Origin: CAYNFR01 sp964616755
GTDB lineage: Bacteria > Bacteroidota > Bacteroidia > Chitinophagales > Saprospiraceae
Direction: 5' to 3'
Length of the DNA stretch: 38,589 nucleotides
Assembly (NCBI GenBank): GCA_964616755.1
Contig: CAZTSI010000033.1
Coordinates: 1 to 38,589, forward strand
In this document: in pieces, positions 1 to 8,526 of the stretch
Layout of the letters: every line of letters starts with the position of its first letter
Numbering within the stretch: position 1 is the stretch's first letter
The notes under the pieces: model-generated
Told to the model about the DNA's origin: nothing
The model's database searches: none
Seen by the model: the letters and a program-made list of their open reading frames with translations, nothing else
Translations under genes and position numbers: made by a program

Positions 1-291
1 TTTTTGCGTTTTAAGCGCATATGTCTATATGATCAGCATACCATCGCTGCCTTCAGCTATGACATGTCGTATCCTTGTGATATATAAGAAATAAAATAAC
101 CAGCATCTGCAAGCCATTACAACTTGCTCACGGATAGGCGCATACTTCTATACCCTCCATCCGATCCTTATCTCTGTCTTGTATGCAGGACGCTACATTA
201 CAGAAATCCCTTTATGATAGTCGTTCGCGCAACTGCTCCGATTGTCGGCAAACGATATTTTGATCTCTACTCGTAATAACGAATATAGTAC

Positions 292-311
292 AAAGAAAGA
301 AAGAAAGAAAG
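292..311. repeat. (AAAG)5 tetranucleotide microsatellite
   Basis: Five perfect tandem copies of AAAG are followed by AATAAAC and a T8 run. Tetranucleotide tracts can change length by slippage. This one lies 40 bp upstream of a 50-codon open frame (352-504) and not inside any recognised gene, so no phase-variable role can be assigned. Confidence 0.85.
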
Positions 312-375
312 AATAAACTTTTTTTTGATAAAATGAGGATTTTAACATTTAATGCAATCGATAATCATAGGGTTA

Positions 376-406
376 GCGGGACTTTACGAAACAAAACTCG
401 TCCCGC
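376..406. repeat. 7-bp inverted repeat with 17-nt loop
   Basis: GCGGGAC (376-382) and GTCCCGC (400-406) are perfect reverse complements. No T-tract follows on either strand, so it is not a standard intrinsic terminator. It may be structural RNA or chance. Confidence 0.4.
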
Positions 407-632
407 GCAAGGATCACTGTCCTGTGATTGGTTTAGCGGCTGACATGATACGTCACTCTTCACCTGAAATGGATTCCCTCTTCTCTTCTTTGTCGAGTTT
501 ATAGACATTCCCCTACTTTTTGAAATAAAACTTAAGCAAGGCTATAAAATTAGCTGCTTTCACTTCAGCTGACAATTATCAAATACCTTGAGCAAATTTG
601 CCCTTTAATGACATTTTACCTAGCTATGGAGC

Positions 633-3344
633 CTAATGTTTTTTAACATAAAGAATATTACTCACCGATCGCTCGCCTAGGTGATCCCATTGTCGATTAT
701 CGCAAGGCATATTGACAATTCCTTTGCCATGCCTATAGAAGCTTGTCGACCCGCCACCATCTAAATTGAGCGCCTCAGAACATCCCAGCCAAGTCAAGAT
801 TCTCGTGAGCTCGTGCAGCGATAATCCTTGGGCATTTGCATTGCGGCCGTCTGCACTCAGCGCAATTACCTCCTCATCAGTAATACAGACACAGCTTCGT
901 GGATGGCGGTTATCATTAAATGGGTTCTCAGGGAGGGCTTCTTTTGCCCCTTTATACAACAACAAGGGACCCGACTCCATGATGTTAGGATAGGGCAAGC
1001 TTTCTTCCCATTTGCCCGAGGTGGCCTTAGCGCGTTTGAGAATATCAAATCTATCGTGATCAAAAGCCACCACCCCCTGTTGATGGGCACCGTATGGTGA
1101 TACGCTTTTTCCTAAGAGGGCCGTATCTGTTGTAATGCCGTTTTGTCGAATAAAATTCACTGACCCTCCTTGCCTCATATCAAAAAAACTTCCGTTGACC
1201 GCAACAAGGGCATTGACCTCCTTGGCTTGTGCACTCGTGGGCAGTAGTCGATCACCAGCAGAAGCAATAGCCCACTGCACTGAGGAGTTCTTCTTAGCGA
1301 CGCGCAACATATGCAGATGTTGGTTAGATTCAAATAGTTCACGGTCGTTAAAATGATAATATTGATGGATGACGCCCGTCGCTATAGTGTCGAAGACCCA
1401 ACTCGCCCCAAAAAAACGCATCGAATCGGCCAAGACAGGCTTTGTCATACCGTGCGCGTCAGAGTCCTCATGCAGGTAATTGCCATCGTGATCGATAGGA
1501 GCAGAGAAGGGCTTGATCAAGCTATCGAGCAAATAAGCTAGTTCGCGCCGACTCAATGCCCGATCCTTATTCCACGCCATTCCTCCGGAAGAAAAAGCTG
1601 TCTCCATTTTGCGTTCGTCGATGCTGACATCTATAGTCTGAAGCACCTGTCGTAAATAATCTATTTTCAGTGGCTTGCCTCGTGCATCCCACTTTGTTTT
1701 GAGGATTGGATACATCGGACGTAGTCCTTCTACCAACTCATATTCATTGACGATTTGATCTGGATAAAACCAGGTTTCGTTTGCCCATAAATAAGCTACG
1801 CCCGTTCCTTTTAGAATACCGGTTGCTCCGATGCGTTGTATGCTTGCAAAATGCGGATCTGTCACAGGTACATCAATATAAGGCATAATAAGAGCGCCGT
1901 GCGTCAAAAGCGCTTGCTGAACCTCGCGGATCGGTACTCGTTGAGGGGTCACACCCTTAACAGCGGCAATAGCTGCCAGACTGCCTACTGCCTGACCAAT
2001 GCCCAAAACGACAGGTTGTAATCGTGTGGCGCCGTTGACAATATTAGACACGCTGATACTTTTTTCGGCAACGATCAGATGCTCAACAGATGCTGGTATA
2101 AGGCTGCCGAGCGGAATATTGTAAGCCGGAGCCTTAATATTGATGAAATCTATATTGGGAGCAGAAGGATTTTTTTTATGGTGATGGTCGATAGGATAAT
2201 TGCCTACAGCTATACCGGTCCGATAGTAAGCTTGGACTTGGTCAAATGGCTTCGTAATATGCTGCACTAGCAATCGCGAAACGCCTTTGATACGTCGCGA
2301 CTCGCGATGATAAGGTATCCAGGGCAGCCCATCAGCGGTCTCGTATTCATCATCGGCGATACCGAGATTTTTATACCCTAACTCCGTTTGCAAATAATAC
2401 AAAAAACGCCAGGTGATATCTTTGGCTGCTTGGAGTTTTATTTCGCGGGTTTTTTTGTCATCGCGAATGATATGAAGGTAGAGATCATTGCCGCAATTGG
2501 GCCAATTTATCATGAACTTGTTTTGGGGCAAGCGTCCATACTGGAGCATTTTAGCACAATCGATCAGAGGCGGCCCTGTGTGTGATGGGTCCTTGGTATC
2601 GCAACAACAATCGAACTCCTTTGGGTCATAGTTTTCGGGTTTAGCAATCGTCTTGTCGACCCCCTCTCCGTAATCCTTTAAGATGGCTACATAAGTCAAG
2701 TCTTGAATAATATCGTTGGCCTCTTCTGGGGCAAACCACTCATCTGTCGATTTACCGCTATCCATGCCTATGTCGGCTGGCACGTCAAGATATGACGACA
2801 CGTCGCCGAGTTCGGTGGCATCTATCAAGACTTTTGCTCGGTACTCTATGCTCCGATTATCCTGATTTGCTATAATTTTCCAGCCTCCTTGGCCGTAGTT
2901 TATTTTTTCGAAGTCAGTAGAAAAATGGATGGTCAAATTTTTTTCACGACGTGCCATGTTTTTAAAAATACGGTTGCCCACATGTGGCTCAAACAAAGTG
3001 TTGCTGACCCAGCCCGTCGCCACTTGGTCAGCGCCACCATAATGAGCGTAGAGGCTATCCCTAAATTCTCTGAATATGCCGCCTGCAATATCATGATTGC
3101 CATCAAATGCCGAAACTCCGGCCGCCGTAATCATCCCGCCTAGCCAAGGTGTGGGTTCTATAATCAATGTGCGCACCCCCATACGGGCAGACTGTAAACC
3201 TGCACTGATACCACTTGCCCCGCCGCCAATAATCACTACATCATAGGAGGTATCATTGATGCCGATTTTGCGAAGTGCTTGGCAATTCGTTAAGATACCC
3301 GAAATCAAAATAAGCAGAAGAACGGTATGATGGAATTTAGACAT
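633..3344 (-). CDS. Lipoprotein fusing an FAD-dependent oxidoreductase to a phosphodiester glycosidase (NAGPA-type) domain
   Basis: This 903-residue protein appears to have three parts. The N-terminus is a lipoprotein signal with a hydrophobic stretch at residues 8-18 and LTNC ending at Cys21, so it is probably exported and membrane-anchored. Residues 35-470 are an FAD_oxidored-type domain, with the dinucleotide loop GGGASG at 40-45 and the family's DATELGD motif at 175-181. Residues 495-615 look like divergent S-layer-homology repeats (ATGILKG near 507; ALSRRELAYLLD near 596). Residues 690-903 match the phosphodiester glycosidase domain of the uncovering-enzyme (NAGPA) family, with NGSFFD at 717-722, LDGGGS at 861-866 and ERSVSNIL near the end. 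The oxidoreductase substrate is unknown; related FAD domains occur in polysaccharide-degradation contexts. The domain assignments are secure except the SLH-like part, which is an inference. Confidence 0.85.
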   Translation of the reverse strand: MSKFHHTVLLLILISGILTNCQALRKIGINDTSYDVVIIGGGASGISAGLQSARMGVRTLIIEPTPWLGGMITAAGVSAFDGNHDIAGGIFREFRDSLYAHYGGADQVATGWVSNTLFEPHVGNRIFKNMARREKNLTIHFSTDFEKINYGQGGWKIIANQDNRSIEYRAKVLIDATELGDVSSYLDVPADIGMDSGKSTDEWFAPEEANDIIQDLTYVAILKDYGEGVDKTIAKPENYDPKEFDCCCDTKDPSHTGPPLIDCAKMLQYGRLPQNKFMINWPNCGNDLYLHIIRDDKKTREIKLQAAKDITWRFLYYLQTELGYKNLGIADDEYETADGLPWIPYHRESRRIKGVSRLLVQHITKPFDQVQAYYRTGIAVGNYPIDHHHKKNPSAPNIDFINIKAPAYNIPLGSLIPASVEHLIVAEKSISVSNIVNGATRLQPVVLGIGQAVGSLAAIAAVKGVTPQRVPIREVQQALLTHGALIMPYIDVPVTDPHFASIQRIGATGILKGTGVAYLWANETWFYPDQIVNEYELVEGLRPMYPILKTKWDARGKPLKIDYLRQVLQTIDVSIDERKMETAFSSGGMAWNKDRALSRRELAYLLDSLIKPFSAPIDHDGNYLHEDSDAHGMTKPVLADSMRFFGASWVFDTIATGVIHQYYHFNDRELFESNQHLHMLRVAKKNSSVQWAIASAGDRLLPTSAQAKEVNALVAVNGSFFDMRQGGSVNFIRQNGITTDTALLGKSVSPYGAHQQGVVAFDHDRFDILKRAKATSGKWEESLPYPNIMESGPLLLYKGAKEALPENPFNDNRHPRSCVCITDEEVIALSADGRNANAQGLSLHELTRILTWLGCSEALNLDGGGSTSFYRHGKGIVNMPCDNRQWDHLGERSVSNILYVKKH

Positions 3345-3661
3345 GTCACTTTATTGAAAGTTAAAGATAGGTTTTGCGGTTGAAATCCTCTACTCCTAGC
3401 AGGAATGGAATGATTTTGTTAAATAGAATGGCTTTTGAGCGGATGAGTAATACAGAAGGCTATAAGTATGGCTGAAGATTAAAGCTATCACGACCCGATT
3501 GCTTGTTCATTTTGCAGCGATGTACAACTTTTGGGACTTTCTAGATTTGGGGAGTTCGACCTGTAGTACAGATTTTTGTTTCAGAGCTATCGTTTTTAAT
3601 GGCTATATCTATGCGTTTGAAGAAAATCGCTTTTCCAAATAGTAAGAATTAATTACTGGAT
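3345..3661. other. Intergenic stretch between the SDR gene and the FAD/NAGPA gene
   Basis: These 317 bp lie between two minus-strand genes and hold no recognisable gene or RNA. Reading the minus strand, TATCTTTA (3362-3369) ends about 18 bp before the ATG of the FAD/NAGPA gene and matches the Bacteroidota -7 element TAnnTTTG at all but the last base. I see no clear -33 TTG at the right spacing, so the promoter is only suggested. Confidence 0.4.
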
Positions 3662-4477
3662 TTAATATGCGCTTGGCAAAAAGCGCTGATTACTTTCTTT
3701 TGCCGCCATTCTTCTTGTAATATGGTAGTATAATCCTGGAAAGAACGTACGTAGTGCAACAAAATATTTCTGTTTGCCTATGTAGGCTTCCTTTTTTTTG
3801 TTGTGGATTGCCCTAATGATATGCTTTGCACAAATGTCGGGATCCATACCCTTTTGTTGATTGGGATCCATGACCCCATGTTTGTCGCCGTTTTCATCAA
3901 GGGCATTGATGGAGACATTAGTACGGATATACCCAGGACAAATGAGCGTAATCTGAATATTTCTATCGGCTACCTCCGCCCTTAACGCCTCATACCATCC
4001 ATGCAGGGCATGTTTTGATGCAGCATAGGAGGATCTGCCCGGGGTACTAATCTTGCCCGCGACGCTGCTGATCGTAACAATATGACCTAATGTTCGGGCG
4101 ATCATATGTGGCAAAAGGGCTTTGGTTAAAGCAATATTGCCAAAGAAGTTCACAGCAAATATCCGTTGATCCACCACTATTGACGTTTCCTCCACTCGTC
4201 CACGCTGTGAGATGCCTGCGTTATTAATGAGTATATCCACATGACCAAAAAAGCTAATGGCATGATTCACTACATGATCCATAGCCTCTATATTACTGAT
4301 ATCGGCTACTAATACTCGAGATTCATTTTGCAATGTATTCTTTACTCGCTCAAGTTCTTCTTTTCGTCTTGAGGTCAGTATTAGTCGTGCGCCTAGACGA
4401 TCAAACGCAATGGCTAATGACTCTCCTATACCAGAAGACGCACCAGTGATCCAAACTACTTTATGCTCGAAGGTCAT
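3662..4477 (-). CDS. SDR-family NAD(P)-dependent oxidoreductase (DHRS7-like)
   Basis: This 271-residue protein is a classical short-chain dehydrogenase/reductase. It has the nucleotide-binding TGASSGIG at residues 11-18, NNAG at 85-88, catalytic Ser137/138, and YAASK with Tyr151 and Lys155. An arginine pair (SRRKEE) after beta-2 suggests NADPH preference. The length and the C-terminal stretch after CPGYIRT resemble the DHRS7/7B-like subgroup, some of which act on lipid or retinoid substrates, but the substrate cannot be read from sequence. The GT4 gene lies 81 bp upstream on the same strand, so the two may share a transcript. All catalytic residues are present. Confidence 0.9.
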   Translation of the reverse strand: MTFEHKVVWITGASSGIGESLAIAFDRLGARLILTSRRKEELERVKNTLQNESRVLVADISNIEAMDHVVNHAISFFGHVDILINNAGISQRGRVEETSIVVDQRIFAVNFFGNIALTKALLPHMIARTLGHIVTISSVAGKISTPGRSSYAASKHALHGWYEALRAEVADRNIQITLICPGYIRTNVSINALDENGDKHGVMDPNQQKGMDPDICAKHIIRAIHNKKKEAYIGKQKYFVALRTFFPGLYYHITRRMAAKESNQRFLPSAY

Positions 4478-4558
4478 GAAGAATATGTTATTCGTTTGAT
4501 AAAGGTATTTAAAAAAAATCCCTAGGATTCAGTTATTGCATAATAGGATAAAATGATA

Positions 4559-5677
4559 TTACACCGATTCGCGAAGGACGGAATATATTAGTTGCGCACT
4601 TTTATCCCATGAGAAATCTCGAGCTCTTGATTTTCCATGCTCAGCCAGTTTCTCCCTCAAAGCCAAATTAGTATCTATCTCAGTCAGTGCTTCAACTATG
4701 CCATTCTTGTCTAATGGATCAATAAGTAAGGCCGACTCTCCTGCTATTTCGGCCATCGCAGCTCTGTGGCTGCAAATCACTGGTGTCCCTGAGCTAAAAG
4801 CCTCCAGGATAGGGAGCCCAAATCCTTCATACAATGATGGATAGACGAGAGCTTTTGCGCTGGCTACAAGTTGAAATATTTCGTCTTCGATATTATGAAG
4901 CAGGTGGATGCTCTCTTTTACTGTGACTTGGCGTATCGCCGACAGTACGTCAGCATGGCGCCATGCTAATCTTCCTACCAACAATAGCTTTGTTTGGGAA
5001 GAGGATTGCTGAACAAAATGGTCAAATGCTTGAATCAAACGAAGAATATTTTTCCGTGGATGGATGGAGCCTACATAAATGAAATATTCACATCCGCCAG
5101 CGAAGGTCGTTTGCGTAGCTTTTCTTTCTTTATCAGCTACTGGGCGAAATCGTTCATCCACTCCGTTGTATATAGTGATTACTTTATCCTTACTATCAGA
5201 AAATACCGCTGAAATTTCCTTTTCAATACTATCAGAGACCGTAATAATCCGTATTGCTTTTTGTAAAAATTGCGGTACATGCTCATGATAAAAGTTGAAT
5301 TCCCGATCTTTCATCCATTCTTTCTGATGGTGATAAGCGAGATCATGAAGGGTTAATACGGTTGGTACGCTAGTACGCATTGATAAAAAACCATCAGGAG
5401 AGAAAAAGACGTCCGCCTTAACTTTCTTTAGTAGAGCTGGAACGCGATATTCAAACCAAATTTTCCATAACCAAGGATGCCGCGTTGGCGGATAAACTAT
5501 ATGTAGGTGAGCATTTGCCCCTAAGTGTAAAGTACGTGGAGCTCTTCTATCAAGAAGAATGTGAAATTCATCTTGGGGATGATTACGGATCATTCTTGTG
5601 ATGAGCTGCAAGGTATATTGGCCTATTCCTTCGAGCTTTGGAGATGTCAACGTACGGCCATTGATGGCAATTATCAT
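4559..5677 (-). CDS. Glycosyltransferase family 4 (GT-B fold)
   Basis: A retaining glycosyltransferase of the GT4 family, about 372 residues from the preferred start. I place the start at the ATG at 5675-5677, which gives MIIAINGRTL and the usual short beta-strand opening. The frame stays open to 5758 but the extra 27 residues look unlike the family. The C-terminal nucleotide-sugar-binding half shows YVGSIHPRKNI, LLVGRLAW and the E-x7-E motif in EGFGLPILE, followed by SSGTPVICS. No membrane segment is present. The gene diverges from the MATE gene across about 84 bp. The acceptor and donor are unknown; surface polysaccharide or glycolipid assembly is the usual role. Confidence 0.88.
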   Translation of the reverse strand: MIIAINGRTLTSPKLEGIGQYTLQLITRMIRNHPQDEFHILLDRRAPRTLHLGANAHLHIVYPPTRHPWLWKIWFEYRVPALLKKVKADVFFSPDGFLSMRTSVPTVLTLHDLAYHHQKEWMKDREFNFYHEHVPQFLQKAIRIITVSDSIEKEISAVFSDSKDKVITIYNGVDERFRPVADKERKATQTTFAGGCEYFIYVGSIHPRKNILRLIQAFDHFVQQSSSQTKLLLVGRLAWRHADVLSAIRQVTVKESIHLLHNIEDEIFQLVASAKALVYPSLYEGFGLPILEAFSSGTPVICSHRAAMAEIAGESALLIDPLDKNGIVEALTEIDTNLALREKLAEHGKSRARDFSWDKSAQLIYSVLRESV

Positions 5678-5761
5678 AAGAAAGGACTCAAAGATGATGT
5701 ACGAAAATAAGCATTCTCCTAAGTTGAATATGAAGGTTATCTTCGCTGTCAAATACAAATA

Positions 5762-7147
5762 TTGTCATTATTAGCTGATATATGGATTGCCATTAAAGGA
5801 ACCGAGAAGAATTTGACAGAAGGTAGCCTAAAACGCGCGCTTTTTCTCATGTCCATTCCGATTATTCTCGAGATGTCTATGGAGGCACTATTTGCGATAT
5901 GCGATGCCTATTTTGTTTCGCGGCTTGGCAATGAAGAATATTTGGCGACCATCGGATTAGTTGAGACCTCCATGTTTGTCGTGATTTCTATTGCCCTTGG
6001 AGTTGCGATGTCGGCAACGGCAATTGTTTCGCGTAGGATAGGGGAGAAAAACAATGATGCAGCGGCGGATGCGGCGTTTCAGGCTATATTGTTAGGGATC
6101 TTTTTTTCGATGTTTATTTCAGTGGTTGGCATATGGTACACTCCAGATTTATTGCGTTTGCTAGGAGGGTCGGAGGGATTGATTGAACAGGGCACTGACT
6201 ATGCTCGAATCATGATCAGCTTCAATGTGATATTAGTCTTGTTGTTTGTCATCAACGCTATCTTTAGAGGGGCCGGTGATGCATCGATTGCCATGAGAAC
6301 ACTAATACTGGCAAATGGAATCAATATTTTTTTAGACCCATGCTTAATCTTTGGTTGGGGCCCCTTCCCTGCTCTGGGGTTTAAGGGCGCAGCCATAGCT
6401 ACCTGTATTGGTAGAGGAATGGGGATTGTGTATCAATTGTATCACTTGTTTAACCGCAAGAGTGTTATAGTTCTGTCTACTCGAAACTTCAAGATTTTAC
6501 CAGATGTTCTGTGGCGGTTGTTAAAAATTACGGGCGGTGCAGCAGGTCAGCACCTTCTGACTTCTTTTAGTTGGCTAGTGCTGGTCATGATAGTTGCAGC
6601 GTTTGGCAGTAAGGTGTTGGCCGCTTACACGATATCGTTCAGAGTCATTGCATTTACCATCCTACCAGCTTGGGGCATTGCTATGGCGGCAGCTACATTG
6701 GTAGGACAAAATCTAGGCGCTAATCAACCAGAACGAGCCGCAGAGACGGCATGGAAGGCCGCCTATTACAATATGCTGCTGTTGTTGAGTATCTCGGTGG
6801 TAGCGATTCTTTTTGCTCGACCGATCGTCGGGGTGTTTAGTGATGATCCAATTGTAATCAACGAAGGCATGTGGGCGATCAGAATCATATTTGCCGGATA
6901 TGTGCTGTATGCCTATGAGATGGTATTGGGACAGGCCTTTAATGGTGCGGGAGATTCCTATACGCCTACTCTGCTAAATTTTATCGCCTTTTGGATTATT
7001 CAGATCCCACTGGCATATATTCTATGTCATTATACGGGATTACAGTCTAGAGGTGTGTATGTGGCTATTGCCATTTCTTCTTGCATATTGGCTATAATGG
7101 CCATCTTAGTATTTAAAAAAGGCCATTGGAAGAAGGTCGTCGTCTAA
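5762..7147 (+). CDS. MATE-family multidrug/cation antiporter
   Basis: This 461-residue, strongly hydrophobic protein has the two-fold MATE layout: an N-terminal bundle around residues 20-215 and a second around 240-440. Typical segments are the opening TEGSLKRALFLMSIPIILEM, the loop near DAYFVSRLG, and FRGAGDAS with its second-half echo FNGAGDSYTP. It should use a Na+ or H+ gradient to export cationic compounds across the inner membrane. The start appears to be TTG at 5762: there is no in-frame ATG before residue 30, and starting there would remove the first part of helix 1. It diverges from the GT4 gene. Substrates are unknown. Confidence 0.9.
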   Translation: MSLLADIWIAIKGTEKNLTEGSLKRALFLMSIPIILEMSMEALFAICDAYFVSRLGNEEYLATIGLVETSMFVVISIALGVAMSATAIVSRRIGEKNNDAAADAAFQAILLGIFFSMFISVVGIWYTPDLLRLLGGSEGLIEQGTDYARIMISFNVILVLLFVINAIFRGAGDASIAMRTLILANGINIFLDPCLIFGWGPFPALGFKGAAIATCIGRGMGIVYQLYHLFNRKSVIVLSTRNFKILPDVLWRLLKITGGAAGQHLLTSFSWLVLVMIVAAFGSKVLAAYTISFRVIAFTILPAWGIAMAAATLVGQNLGANQPERAAETAWKAAYYNMLLLLSISVVAILFARPIVGVFSDDPIVINEGMWAIRIIFAGYVLYAYEMVLGQAFNGAGDSYTPTLLNFIAFWIIQIPLAYILCHYTGLQSRGVYVAIAISSCILAIMAILVFKKGHWKKVVV

Positions 7148-7524
7148 ACGATATTTGAGACATTGGGGATTTTAAACCCCTTGTTGAGGGTATTCGATAT
7201 ATTGACTATTTGCTAACTTAAATAGCCGAGATACGCCAAAAAAAATATTTATTTATTTCGCTCTAGGCAGCAATAAAAGCGGTTAAAACGTTCTTCCGTT
7301 TGTGTAAAATAGCCAAATATAAGAGCCTCTGGAGCGATCAGTTAGCTAAATTTGTATGAAAAAATTGAGTTTTTTATTTTTTGCTCTAGAGGTTTTTTTG
7401 TTACTCCTTGGGTAAAATATCCCTTAACACTTCTTCTTCCGCGATAATGTTGGCTTTCTTGTATCAATGATTTGAATAAATAAGTTGATTTTTATGCTAT
7501 CATGATGACCAAAGTCGCCGCATT
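7148..7524. other. Long leader between the MATE and exonuclease genes
   Basis: These 377 bp are non-coding. They contain the three complementary segments described at 7258-7399, which can form either an upstream helix or a terminator-like hairpin with a T7 tract. No clear Bacteroidota promoter was found in the stretch. Confidence 0.6.
7258..7399 (+). promoter_or_regulatory. Candidate attenuator: mutually exclusive helices before the exonuclease-ligase operon
   Basis: Three segments share complementarity. Segment 1 (7258-7268, TCGCTC-T-AGGC) can pair with segment 2 (7325-7337), giving 6 plus 4 bp around a small internal loop. Segment 2 (7326-7335, CCTCTGGAGC) can instead pair with segment 3 (7383-7392, GCTCTAGAGG) over 10 bp with one G-U. 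That second hairpin encloses a nested A6/T6 hairpin (7359-7364 with 7370-7375) and is followed at once by T7 (7393-7399), as in an intrinsic terminator. Forming 1:2 blocks 2:3. No ligand or leader peptide is evident. It may instead be only a distant terminator for the MATE gene. Confidence 0.45.
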
Positions 7525-8526
7525 GTGGCATTAATCGAATTTTCAAACAAAGGCTTATACTGTCCTCAGGCTAAGGTATATATTGACCCTTGGAAGAAGG
7601 TGTCTAGCGCTATCATCACCCATGGACACTCTGATCATGCGCGTTGGGGGCATAAGCATTATCTGTGTGTGCATTCTTCGGTACCTATTCTAAAGCATCG
7701 TCTCGGCCATGATATTAGCATTCAAGGTATCCGTTTTGGCGAGTCATTGTATATCAACGGTGTTGAGATTACACTGTTTCCAGCCGGACATATTACAGGT
7801 AGCGCTCAAGTAAGATTGGCGCACAAGGATGAAATATGGGTAATTACAGGAGATTACAAGTTGCAAAATGATGGTCTTTCTGAAGCCTTTGAGCCAGTAC
7901 AATGCACCCATTTTATCACAGAATGCACTTTTGGTCTACCCGTCTACACATGGCCAGCACAATCGACGGTCATGTCGGAAATAAATCAATGGTGGCAGAC
8001 AAATGCATCTGAAGGCAGACCCTCTCTAATGTCCGCCTACTCGCTAGGCAAGGCGCAGAGAATTCTTTCTAATATTGACGCAAGCATCGGGCCCATCTAT
8101 ACCCACGGAGCTATTGAAGCCATGAATCAAGTGTACCGCTCCATGAACTTAGCTTTACCTAAAACTGTCAAAATGGATGACAAGATTGATAAATCTACGA
8201 TCGGCAAATCTTTAATTATTGCTCCCCCGTCGGCTATTGGGAGTCCCTGGGCCAAAAAGATCAAAAATGCCTCTGAAGCCGTCGCATCTGGATGGATGGC
8301 CGTAAGAGGGAACCGGCGTAGACGAGGAGCTGACAAAGGTTTTGTATTATCAGATCATGTCGATTGGGCCGAGCTTAATGAGGCTGTCAAGCTTACTGGC
8401 GCGCAATATATCTATCCAACACATGGCTATACAGCAATTTTCAGCAAATACCTCAACGAGCAAGGCTATATTGCCAAACCAGTTCAAACAGAGTATGGTG
8501 TAGACGATACAGACATAGAGGCATGA
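7525..8526 (+). CDS. Ligase-associated DNA exonuclease (metallo-beta-lactamase fold)
   Basis: This 333-residue protein belongs to the metallo-beta-lactamase/beta-CASP nucleases encoded beside bacterial ATP-dependent DNA ligases. The metal-binding HGHSDH is at residues 33-38, followed by PAGHITGSAQV, TGDYKLQ with its metal-binding Asp, and a C-terminal HVDWAEL-type motif. Family members cut DNA ends and are thought to prepare ends for the partner ligase. The start is GTG at 7525; the two ATGs just upstream (7502, 7505) are out of frame. The stop codon overlaps the ligase start as ATGA (8523-8526), so translation is probably coupled. Confidence 0.9.
   Translation: MALIEFSNKGLYCPQAKVYIDPWKKVSSAIITHGHSDHARWGHKHYLCVHSSVPILKHRLGHDISIQGIRFGESLYINGVEITLFPAGHITGSAQVRLAHKDEIWVITGDYKLQNDGLSEAFEPVQCTHFITECTFGLPVYTWPAQSTVMSEINQWWQTNASEGRPSLMSAYSLGKAQRILSNIDASIGPIYTHGAIEAMNQVYRSMNLALPKTVKMDDKIDKSTIGKSLIIAPPSAIGSPWAKKIKNASEAVASGWMAVRGNRRRRGADKGFVLSDHVDWAELNEAVKLTGAQYIYPTHGYTAIFSKYLNEQGYIAKPVQTEYGVDDTDIEA

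Larger units (their letters stand above)
1..632. other. Non-coding stretch with a tetranucleotide repeat and small hairpins
   Basis: No convincing gene is visible. The stretch lies beyond the 3' end of the FAD/NAGPA fusion gene. It contains an (AAAG)5 microsatellite at 292-311, a T8 run just after it, a 7-bp inverted repeat (GCGGGAC at 376-382 with GTCCCGC at 400-406), and a 5-bp one (ATCAC at 413-417 with GTGAT at 424-428). A 50-codon open frame at 352-504 covers both hairpins but has no recognisable homology. Confidence 0.6.

Noticed and set aside
352..504. A 50-codon open frame (ATG at 352, stop TAG at 502-504).
   Set aside because: No homology I recognise, no ribosome-binding site, and it overlaps two inverted repeats. 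Kept only as an observation beside the microsatellite.
5678..5758. 27-residue N-terminal extension of the GT4 frame.
   Set aside because: GT4 proteins begin at the first beta-strand (MIIAINGR). The extension occupies the divergent promoter space with the MATE gene.
7170..7190. GGGG...CCCC pair directly after the MATE gene as its terminator.
   Set aside because: Only a 4-bp stem with no T-run; the hairpin at 7326-7399 is far stronger.
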